Both the position numbers and the translations under genes were made by a program. The notes below the pieces were generated by a model that had not been told where the DNA came from, did no database searches, and saw nothing but the letters and a program-made list of their open reading frames with translations. 5,284 nucleotides of DNA from Pseudomonadota bacterium (GTDB lineage Bacteria > Pseudomonadota > Alphaproteobacteria > Rhizobiales > Beijerinckiaceae). Shown here in pieces: positions 1 through 5,284 of the stretch. The DNA lies in contig JAKANG010000154.1 in NCBI GenBank assembly GCA_021812505.1, positions 1 through 5,284 on the forward strand, read 5' to 3'. Numbering within the stretch: position 1 is the first letter of the stretch; each line of letters opens with the position of its first letter.

Positions 1-1352
1 GGCGCAAGCTCGGCGACGCCCGCGCGCCGCTCCTCGTCTCGGTGCGCTCTGGCGCGGAACACTCCATGCCGGGCATGCTGGAGACAGTGCTCGATGTCGG
101 CATGAACGCGGTCAGCGTCCACGGTCTGATCCGTGCGACGGGAAATCCACGCCTCGCGTTCGACTCCTGGCGGCGGTTCATCCAGGCCTATGCTGAAGTC
201 GTCGGCGGGATGGAGACGGCGCCCTTCGACCAGGCGCTGGCGCGCATGATCGAGGCTGAAGGCGTCGCCCATGAGGGCGAGCTCGATCCCGAAGCTTTGG
301 AGCGGCTGGCCAGTGCGTTTCTCGTTATCGCCGAGGACGCCGGCCCGCCGCCGGACCCGATGGCGCAGCTTTTCGGTGCCGCCCGCGCGGTCTACCTGTC
401 CTGGCGCGGTTCGCGCGCCGAAACCTACCGCCGGATGAACGGCTTGGACCATCTGCTCGGCACCGCCGTCACGGTCCAGATCATGGCCTTCGGCAACGCC
501 GGCGGCGCTTCCGGCTCGGGCGTGGCCTTTTCGCGCGATCCCGCCAACGGCGCCAAAACCTTCTATGCCGATTTCCTGTTCGACGCGCAGGGCGAGGATG
601 TCGTTTCGGGACGGCGCACGCCGCTTGACGCGGCGCAATTGCGCGATCGCCTGCCGCAAGCGGCGCGGCAATTGGAGGAAAGCGTCGGGACGCTGGAAAA
701 GGCGCGGCGCGACATGCAGGATATCGAGTTCACCATCGAGAACGGCAAACTCTTCCTGCTGCAAACCCGTTCCGCCAAACGCACCCCGCGCGCTGCGCTC
801 AAGATCGCGGTCGATCTGGTGGCCGAGGGACTGATCGATCGCGCCGAGGCGCTGCGGCGGGTCGCGGGAATCGACGTCGCCAAGGTCGGCGAAACCACTT
901 TTGTCGAGACCGCCCCGGTGGTCGCGCACGCTGTCGTCGCCGCGCCGGGCGTCGCCTGCGGGCGCGCCTGTTTTGCCGGCGCGCAGGCCGAGGATCTGGC
1001 TCGTCGCGGCGAAAAGGCGATCCTCATCCGGCGCGACACCTCAACCGAGGACATCGCCGGTTTCGCCGCGGCGGACGGCGTCCTGACCGCGATCGGCGGC
1101 CGCACCTCCCATGCGGCGGTCGTCGCCCGGCAAATGGGGAAAGTATGTCTGGTGGGCTGCGCCGCCCTGACGATCGACGCCGACGGGCGCGGCGCGACAA
1201 TCGGGGGCCGAGCCATTCGTCAGGGCGATTGGATCGCCCTCGATGGGGCGTCAGGAGAAATAACCTTTGGCCGGCGCGATATCGCATTTGAACCGGCGCC
1301 GGAAAGCAAGACCATTCTGGAATGGAGGCAAGAGGACGTCGCCCGCCCTTGA
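1..1352 (+). CDS. ppdK: Pyruvate phosphate dikinase-like protein, 5'-partial, lacking the C-terminal PEP/pyruvate-binding domain
   Basis: Reading starts at position 3 and the frame is open to the left edge, so the gene begins outside the window; 449 residues are visible. Full PPDK interconverts ATP, Pi and pyruvate with AMP, PPi and PEP in the cytoplasm. Family motifs seen: LLVSVRSGAEHSMPGM at visible residues 11-26 (R15 matches the ATP-site Arg near residue 92 of Clostridium symbiosum PPDK); QDIEF with metal-ligand Glu 242; LLQTR with Gln 254; and GGRTSHAAVVARQMG with the phosphoryl-carrying His 370 (codon 1110-1112) and the Thr 368 that PDRP-type regulators phosphorylate in PPDKs. Spacing between these matches PPDK closely. 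The protein ends about 80 residues after the His, at the central linker, so the roughly 340-residue PEP/pyruvate barrel is absent. If the missing N-terminus is normal, the total is about 525 residues against about 870-900 usually. ATP-dependent His phosphorylation looks possible; the acceptor is unknown. The family is certain, the reaction is not. Confidence 0.9.
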   Translation, partial: RKLGDARAPLLVSVRSGAEHSMPGMLETVLDVGMNAVSVHGLIRATGNPRLAFDSWRRFIQAYAEVVGGMETAPFDQALARMIEAEGVAHEGELDPEALERLASAFLVIAEDAGPPPDPMAQLFGAARAVYLSWRGSRAETYRRMNGLDHLLGTAVTVQIMAFGNAGGASGSGVAFSRDPANGAKTFYADFLFDAQGEDVVSGRRTPLDAAQLRDRLPQAARQLEESVGTLEKARRDMQDIEFTIENGKLFLLQTRSAKRTPRAALKIAVDLVAEGLIDRAEALRRVAGIDVAKVGETTFVETAPVVAHAVVAAPGVACGRACFAGAQAEDLARRGEKAILIRRDTSTEDIAGFAAADGVLTAIGGRTSHAAVVARQMGKVCLVGCAALTIDADGRGATIGGRAIRQGDWIALDGASGEITFGRRDIAFEPAPESKTILEWRQEDVARP

Positions 1353-1405
1353 AGCCGCGCTCTCGGTTCGATCGACAGGCGATGCGCCGTCAGCCAAGAT
1401 GGCAG

Positions 1406-1467
1406 CCGGCGCACAGGTCCTCCGCCTCAAAATTTTCGAGGAACATATATCTGCGCCGGAATTTTTT
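1406..1467 (+). terminator. Candidate Rho-independent terminator of the dikinase-like gene
   Basis: An 8-bp perfect inverted repeat, CCGGCGCA (1406-1413) and TGCGCCGG (1452-1459), is followed directly by AATTTTTT (T-run 1462-1467). The 38-nt loop holds a second short stem, CCTC (1425-1428) with GAGG (1438-1441). It lies 54 nt after the stop codon at 1352. The loop is longer than in a typical intrinsic terminator, so this is a candidate and not a certainty. Confidence 0.5.
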
Positions 1468-1535
1468 CGTGGAAGCGATCCGGATTTGGGGCGCGCTCGG
1501 CCAGAGCGACATCGGGATGTGATATTTGCGCGTAA

Positions 1536-1715
1536 GGAAACTGGCTCAGCAGAATCGAAATCCACGCGAAAACGCTGCGTCATCAGCACGGCCCGGCGGC
1601 CACGCGGGTGGCGCGCGAGCAGGCCCGGAAACTGGCCTTCGTAGTCGATCGCGAAGGCTGTGCGGTGCAGCTCAAGGTCGCGCAGATGACAAACCTCCCA
1701 AACGGGAAGCCCGCG
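1536..1715 (+). pseudogene. Remnant of a small alphaproteobacterial protein gene (uncharacterised)
   Basis: In frame 3, after a stop at 1533-1535, the translation contains RIEIHAKTLRHQHGPAATRV, continuing as AREQARKLAFVVDREGCAVQ and LKVAQMTNLPNGK. The pattern (aromatic or His-Ala-Lys, then a HG..A....A...A..L...D.EG..V..KVA layout) resembles a group of short (about 60-80 aa) helical hypothetical proteins common in Hyphomicrobiales. Codons here are strongly GC-ending, unlike the opposite strand. No ATG, GTG or TTG occurs in frame between the stop at 1533 and the conserved region; the first possible start is a GTG at 1608, which would remove the first third of the motif. The frame runs on to a stop at 1953-1955 in residues that do not look conserved. 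I therefore read it as a decayed copy. The alternative is an intact 115-residue protein starting at 1608. The family match is from memory of the pattern and was not searched. Confidence 0.4.
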
Positions 1716-2171
1716 CTGATCCACCAGGCGCGCACCGAAGCGGGGGCGGTCGTGACCGGCCGAGGGTCTCGATCGTTCGGGCGTTTTTTCCTGTTCGAGA
1801 AAAAGCGAAGCCGCTACGACACATCACGGCTCGTTTCCGGGGCGTCGATGGCCTCTCCGGCTTTCGCGGTCCGGGCAGGACGCCGCCGATCCTTCGGCGC
1901 CTGGCCAAACGGATGGCCGGTGAGGCGGCCGCGACCATGCGTTCGTGGACCATGACGTCCTTGAAGATTGCAGCCAGTCGTCGCCAGTCGAAACCGTGTC
2001 GCGCCCGAACGATGCGCTGGACGCCCGGCTCGCGTTCGGTGGCGCTGCGCCGCGGCCCCGGGCTTGGGGATATTTCGGCGAATTCCGCCGCCATCGCGAC
2101 GTCGGCTTCGAGGGACTCCGCCAGAATGAATTTCCGCGTTAAGGTCAACACGCGAAATTAGAACGTATTTG

Positions 2172-2200
2172 TTGCAAATAAGTTACGCAATTGCTATTTA
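2172..2200 (+). promoter_or_regulatory. Possible sigma-70-type promoter in an AT-rich patch
   Basis: TTGCAA (2172-2177) and TATTTA (2195-2200) are separated by exactly 17 bp, inside the only AT-rich stretch of the window. The match to consensus is moderate (4/6 and 3/6). A transcript starting near 2207 would give the response regulator a leader of about 225 nt. The same stretch holds the palindromes GCAATTGC (2187-2194) and TGTTAACA (2208-2215), which could be protein-binding sites. No clearer promoter is visible closer to the gene. Confidence 0.25.
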
Positions 2201-2292
2201 GATCACATGTTAACAAAAATGGCGTCGGCGTGCGCGAAGCCGCGTTGCTGACGTCGTTCAGGTGGCCTGGACGGTGTCGGCGTTGCGCCAGC

Positions 2293-2302
2293 CGAAGCTT
2301 CG
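2293..2302. repeat. 10-bp perfect palindrome CGAAGCTTCG
   Basis: A perfect 10-bp palindrome about 130 bp upstream of the response-regulator start, inside its probable leader. It could be an operator half-element or chance; no copy of it was noticed elsewhere in the upstream region. Confidence 0.4.
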
Positions 2303-2304
2303 CA

Positions 2305-2385
2305 TATCCGGCGGTCGGTCGCGTGTCCCCTGCGTCCGACGGCGAAAACAAGAATACCGCCCTATCCGCCGGTCACGCCGGATAG
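2305..2385. repeat. Nested inverted repeats in the leader of the response regulator
   Basis: TATCCGGCG (2305-2313) is the exact reverse complement of CGCCGGATA (2376-2384), a 9-bp inverted repeat with a 62-nt spacer. The right arm also pairs with a nearer element: CTATCCG (2362-2368) and CGGATAG (2379-2385), 7-bp arms and a 10-nt loop. The right arm can therefore pair with either of two upstream partners. This could be mutually exclusive leader RNA structures or a pair of related operator sites. There is no T-run after it, so it is not an obvious terminator. Confidence 0.4.
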
Positions 2386-2430
2386 ACTTCTTCAGTTTGA
2401 CCCGAGATTCAGACTTTCACCACTGCGGTC

Positions 2431-3072
2431 ATGACGATGTCTCAGGTAGTTCATGTTATCGACGACGATCCCGTTGTCTGCAAGTCCATCCGCCTGTTCC
2501 TGGCGACGGAGGGCATTGAATCCAGGACCTATTCATCGGCGCAGCAATTCCTCGCGGCGATCGGACCCGAGGAACGCGGATGCGTCATCACCGATGTCCG
2601 ATTGCCGGAGATGAGCGGGGTCGACCTCCTGGCGGAGGTTCAGGCGCGCGGGCTGAACCTTCCGGTCATCCTCATCACCGGACAGGGCGATATTCCGCTT
2701 GCCGTGGACGCGATGAAGAAAGGCGCCGCCGATTTCATGGAAAAGCCGGTCAACGACGCTTTGCTGCTTGCTTCCGTTCGCAAGGCCCTGCGCCGCCAGG
2801 TCGTCGATCCGGAACAGAGCGCCTCGACGCAGGAAATACGGTCGCGTCTGTCGACCTTGACCACCCGCGAGCAAGATGTCTTGGACAGGCTGGTCGATGG
2901 AAAGTCGAACAGGGTGATAGCCGGCGAACTGGGCATCAGTTTCCGGACGGTCGAGATCCATCGCGCCAATATCATGAGGAAAACGCAGGCCGGCAGCTTG
3001 CCCGAACTGGTGCGCATGTTGCTCGCGGTAACAAATCGCCATTCCTGGCCGACAATCTCGTCATCCATTTAG
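2431..3072 (+). CDS. FixJ/NarL-family response regulator (receiver plus LuxR-type helix-turn-helix)
   Basis: A complete 213-residue transcription factor. The receiver domain (about residues 5-122) shows VVHVIDDDP with acidic residues 11-13, phospho-acceptor Asp 55 in TDVRLPEMSG, Thr 83 in ILITGQGD and Lys 105 in EKPV, the full conserved set. After a short linker (about 123-140) the C-terminal domain has LTTREQDVL and a LuxR-type helix-turn-helix, IAGELGISFRTVEIHRANIM (163-182). Length and layout match FixJ/TodT/StyR-type regulators, which dimerise on phosphorylation and activate promoters. An in-frame stop at 2398 excludes an earlier start; ATG 2431 and ATG 2437 are both possible, and neither has a good Shine-Dalgarno sequence. 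The FixJ subfamily usually has only a few residues before VHVIDDD, which allows either. The convergent hybrid kinase at 3179-5284 is the likely partner. It is not called fixJ because no fixL, fixK or nitrogen-fixation context is present. Confidence 0.95.
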   Translation: MTMSQVVHVIDDDPVVCKSIRLFLATEGIESRTYSSAQQFLAAIGPEERGCVITDVRLPEMSGVDLLAEVQARGLNLPVILITGQGDIPLAVDAMKKGAADFMEKPVNDALLLASVRKALRRQVVDPEQSASTQEIRSRLSTLTTREQDVLDRLVDGKSNRVIAGELGISFRTVEIHRANIMRKTQAGSLPELVRMLLAVTNRHSWPTISSSI

Positions 3073-3091
3073 GCCGGTTTCCATTCAACCT

Positions 3092-3131
3092 GGCGCAAAG
3101 CGACGCTTGAACGTCCGCCGGGTTCTGCGCC
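3092..3131. other. Stem-loop between the convergent regulator and kinase genes
   Basis: GGCGCA (3092-3097) pairs with TGCGCC (3126-3131) and encloses a second small hairpin, AAGCG-A-CGCTT (3098-3108). It lies in the 106-bp gap between the two stop codons. It has no T-run on either strand, so it could only be a weak or Rho-assisted terminator, or an mRNA 3'-end stabilising structure. Confidence 0.3.
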
Positions 3132-3178
3132 GATCAGCCCGGGCGGCCTCTGCCCCAACGCAGCCCGCGCGAGCGGCG

Positions 3179-5284
3179 TCACACGCTTCCGTTCATGCGG
3201 GGCGCCGGCGGATCTGACGACCTGTCACGCCCCTCTCGCAGGAGACTCGCCAGCTTTTGACGCAGCTCCGCGGCGTTGACAGGCTTGTGCAGCAAGACGA
3301 AACCGCTGCCTGAGGCTTCTACGAGACGTTCCCGGGCGGTGTCGCCGGTAACGAGCATGGCCGGAACAGGGCGTCCGGCCTGGCGCGCAATTTCCGCTAC
3401 GGCGCGGGCGCCGGTCAGGCCGGGGCCCAGGCGATAATCGGCGATAATGGCTTCAACGCGCCAATTTTCCAACGCGGCGCGGTCGATCGCCTCCTCGCCG
3501 CTGGCTGCGCCCAGCACTTCATAGCCCCAAAGAGACAGCATGGAGACATAGGCCGCGCGCACAGTGGGGTTATCTTCGATCACGAGAATACGGCCGCCGG
3601 GATCGTCAACCGCGGTCTGCGCCGGACGGTCGGCCGGCGCGCTGTGATCAATCGGAAGAAGCACCGAAAAACGCGCGCCGCGGGCGAGCCTTGAACTGAC
3701 CTCAAGCTCGGCGCCCAGAAGACGGGCGAGACGGGAAGCGATGGCCAGACCGAGGCCAAGTCCCTTGCTGCTGTCGCGGGCCGGATTGTCGAGCTGCCGG
3801 AATTCTTCGAAGATTTCCGCCTGTTGATCGGCTGGAATGCCAATGCCGGTGTCGATGACGTCGATCCGAACCCTCTCGCCGCGGCGACGCAAGCCGATGA
3901 GAGCGCCGCCTTCGGCCGTGTAGCGAAGGGCGTTTTCGACCAAGTTGCGCAGGATCCGCTCCAGCAGCGCGGCATCGGTCCTGGCGCGCAAGGCGCGAGG
4001 CGCGACGCGCAGGACGAGGCCGTTCGCCGCGGCTCGCGACTGATATTCACGCGCCAGCCGGCAGACGAACTCGCCGAGGTCCACACTCTCGAAATGCGGC
4101 GCCACGACCCCGGCGTCGAGACGGGATAGATCGAGAATCCCGGCCAGCATGACATTGAGGCTGGTCACCGAAACCTCGGCGAGGCTTATCGCCTCGTTCG
4201 CCAGCGCCGTCTCGGAAAGCTGGCGCCTGATGACTGTGAGGAGCAGAGTGAGCGACTGGACCGGCTGGCGCAGATCGTGGCTGGCCGCCGCTAGAAATTT
4301 GCCCTTGGCGAGATTGGCGCGTTCGGCTCCGAGCTTCGCCTGACGAAGCTCTTCCTCCATCGCCTTCTGTTCAGTCACATCCGTGTTGGTTCCAAACCAT
4401 TGAAGGACTTTGCCGTCGGGGTCCAGAATGGGCATCACGCGGGTCAGAAACGGCCTGAATTTGCCGTCGGCGCCACGTAGCGGGAAGGTCATGTCGAATG
4501 GCTTGCCCGTCGTGATCGACGCCATCCACCGGTCCATGACCAGGGGGAGGATGTCAGGGTCATGAAAGGTTCTCCAGCCCCACCCCTCGGTCTGCCCGGG
4601 AGCCGCGCCGGTGTAGTCATGCCAACGCTGATTATACCAAATCACGTAACCATCGGCTCGGGCGATCCACGCGAGCTGGGGCATCGCATCGGCCAATAAT
4701 CGGAAATTCTTTTCGCTTTCGCGCCGCGCCGCCTCGCTTTCGCGCAAGGCCAGCTCGGCTCGCGCGCTTTCCAGGGCGGCCCAGGTTCGCTCGGCGACCT
4801 CTTCGACCATGGAAGCGTCGAAATCGCGCCAATGGCGGACCGAATGGCAGTGGACGGATAAAACCGAGACCAGCCGGCCTTTTTTGACCAGCGGCACGCA
4901 AATCAAGGCTTTGATGTTTCGCGCCTCGAACATCGCCTGGGCCCAGTGCGAGGATGTGCGCGGATCGGTCGTGACGTCGTCGATGACGACCGTCTTTCGA
5001 GCCTTCAGATCGGCGATAAATTCCGGACCGAAATCAATGAGTTTGTGCGCTCCGACATTGCTCGCCATCGAACCGTCATTCCAGTCCCGCGATACGAGCG
5101 CAAAGACGTCGGTTGGATCGATTTCGGCATAGAGAACCTGATTGGCGCCGATTTGTCGCCCCAGAACGCCGCTGGCGGCGTCCTTGATCGCGTCGGGATC
5201 GCCCAGCGGCTTGAGCGCGTCGCCCAGTTCGAGCAGAAAACCCTTGAACTGTTCACTGTCGCGCAGGACCTGTTCAGCCTTTTT
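3179..5284 (-). CDS. Hybrid sensor histidine kinase (GAF-PAS-HisKA-HATPase-receiver), 5'-partial
   Basis: The frame is open to the right edge, giving 701 visible residues. The ATG at 5068 (visible residue 73) lies inside the GAF domain and is not the start. Order: a coil beginning KKAEQVLRDSEQF, which probably links to another sensor domain outside the window; GAF (about 14-172); a coiled linker; PAS (about 189-307, with IWYNQRWHDYTG); HisKA with ASHDLRQPVQSL, phospho-acceptor His 336 (codon 4277-4279); HATPase with N box LRNLVENALRY, G1 DTGIGIP, F box FEEFRQL and G2 GLGLGLAIA; then a receiver (about 563-680) with ED at 570-571, Asp 616 (codon 3437-3439), Thr 646 and Lys 667. All catalytic residues are present. 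No membrane segment is seen, so the visible part is cytoplasmic. HDLRQP is typical of one class of hybrid kinases. No HPt domain is visible, so phosphate may pass directly from His 336 to the FixJ-like regulator encoded convergently. The signal is unknown. Confidence 0.95.
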   Translation of the reverse strand, partial: KKAEQVLRDSEQFKGFLLELGDALKPLGDPDAIKDAASGVLGRQIGANQVLYAEIDPTDVFALVSRDWNDGSMASNVGAHKLIDFGPEFIADLKARKTVVIDDVTTDPRTSSHWAQAMFEARNIKALICVPLVKKGRLVSVLSVHCHSVRHWRDFDASMVEEVAERTWAALESARAELALRESEAARRESEKNFRLLADAMPQLAWIARADGYVIWYNQRWHDYTGAAPGQTEGWGWRTFHDPDILPLVMDRWMASITTGKPFDMTFPLRGADGKFRPFLTRVMPILDPDGKVLQWFGTNTDVTEQKAMEEELRQAKLGAERANLAKGKFLAAASHDLRQPVQSLTLLLTVIRRQLSETALANEAISLAEVSVTSLNVMLAGILDLSRLDAGVVAPHFESVDLGEFVCRLAREYQSRAAANGLVLRVAPRALRARTDAALLERILRNLVENALRYTAEGGALIGLRRRGERVRIDVIDTGIGIPADQQAEIFEEFRQLDNPARDSSKGLGLGLAIASRLARLLGAELEVSSRLARGARFSVLLPIDHSAPADRPAQTAVDDPGGRILVIEDNPTVRAAYVSMLSLWGYEVLGAASGEEAIDRAALENWRVEAIIADYRLGPGLTGARAVAEIARQAGRPVPAMLVTGDTARERLVEASGSGFVLLHKPVNAAELRQKLASLLREGRDRSSDPPAPRMNGSV

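Larger units (their letters stand above)
1716..2430. other. Intergenic region with no convincing gene
   Basis: About 715 bp up to the response-regulator start. Open frames exist on both strands, but each is Arg/Pro/Ser-rich low-information sequence without a recognisable family motif or a credible ribosome binding site. From about 2150 the base composition changes sharply to AT-rich (to about 2220), then returns to GC-rich sequence carrying inverted repeats. The right part is presumably the regulatory leader of the response regulator. Confidence 0.6.

Noticed and set aside
563..1216. Long minus-strand open frame inside the dikinase-like gene
   Set aside because: It is antisense to a well-conserved coding region and is explained by high GC at third positions.
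1251..1724. Minus-strand open frame of 157 codons across the end of the dikinase gene and the gap
   Set aside because: Part of it (GLPVWEVCHLRDLELH) looks somewhat protein-like, but it overlaps the 3' end of a solid gene, its third codon positions are less GC-rich than the plus-strand frame over the same bases, and it shows no known motif.
1747..1789. Short stems followed by six T residues at 1784-1789
   Set aside because: The stems (such as CGGTC/GACCG and CGAG/CTCG) are not placed directly before the T-run, and there is no clear gene ending here for it to terminate.
1672..2151. Minus-strand open frame of 159 codons starting at a GTG
   Set aside because: GC-rich third positions make it tempting, but the second half is Arg/Pro/Ser-rich, there is no Shine-Dalgarno sequence before the GTG, and no family is recognisable. 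Most likely a chance open frame in GC-rich DNA.
1526..2161. Plus-strand open frame of 211 codons in frame 2
   Set aside because: Composition is dominated by Arg, Ser, Pro and Gly, without a motif; it starts at a TTG with no ribosome binding site and overlaps the better frame-3 remnant.
2397..2402. TTGACC as a -35 element close to the response-regulator start
   Set aside because: The position 17 bp downstream reads CCACTG, with no -10-like sequence.
1..5284. tRNA or rRNA genes, CRISPR arrays, insertion sequences, phage or defence genes
   Set aside because: No regularly spaced repeats, no terminal inverted repeats with target duplications, no transposase motifs and no tRNA-like folds were seen on either strand.

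Overview
The window is GC-rich DNA with strongly GC-ending codons in its three clear genes. The gene families (a plant/bacterial-type pyruvate phosphate dikinase, a FixJ-like response regulator, and a GAF-PAS hybrid histidine kinase with an HDLRQP-type phosphorylation box) suggest an alphaproteobacterium, most likely of the Hyphomicrobiales (for example Beijerinckiaceae or Methylocystaceae). That placement is an inference from family resemblance; no rRNA or other taxonomic marker is present.

Layout. (1) Positions 1-1352, + strand: the 3' part of a pyruvate phosphate dikinase-like gene. Its start lies outside the window. It has the ATP-grasp domain and the swivelling phosphohistidine domain, but the reading frame stops where the PEP/pyruvate-binding barrel should begin, and no barrel follows in any frame. 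A hairpin followed by six T residues (1406-1467) is a plausible terminator. (2) Positions 1353-2430: about 1.08 kb without a convincing intact gene. It holds a probable remnant of a small alphaproteobacterial protein gene (about 1536-1715), a markedly AT-rich patch around 2150-2220 with a possible promoter, and several inverted repeats upstream of the next gene. (3) Positions 2431-3072, + strand: a complete FixJ/NarL-type response regulator. (4) Positions 3179-5284, - strand: a hybrid sensor histidine kinase (GAF-PAS-HisKA-HATPase-REC) whose start is outside the window. The frame stays open to the right edge, so the ATG at 5068 is internal to the GAF domain and is not the start.

How the genes work together. 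The response regulator and hybrid kinase are convergent and separated by 106 bp, and are a natural candidate two-component pair: a soluble-looking sensor passing phosphate to a LuxR-type DNA-binding regulator, with the kinase's own receiver domain modulating or competing for phosphate. Nothing in the sequence identifies the signal or the target promoters. The dikinase-like gene is separated from them by a terminator and the long gap, so a functional link is not supported. The most unusual item is the dikinase-like protein without its carbon-substrate domain.
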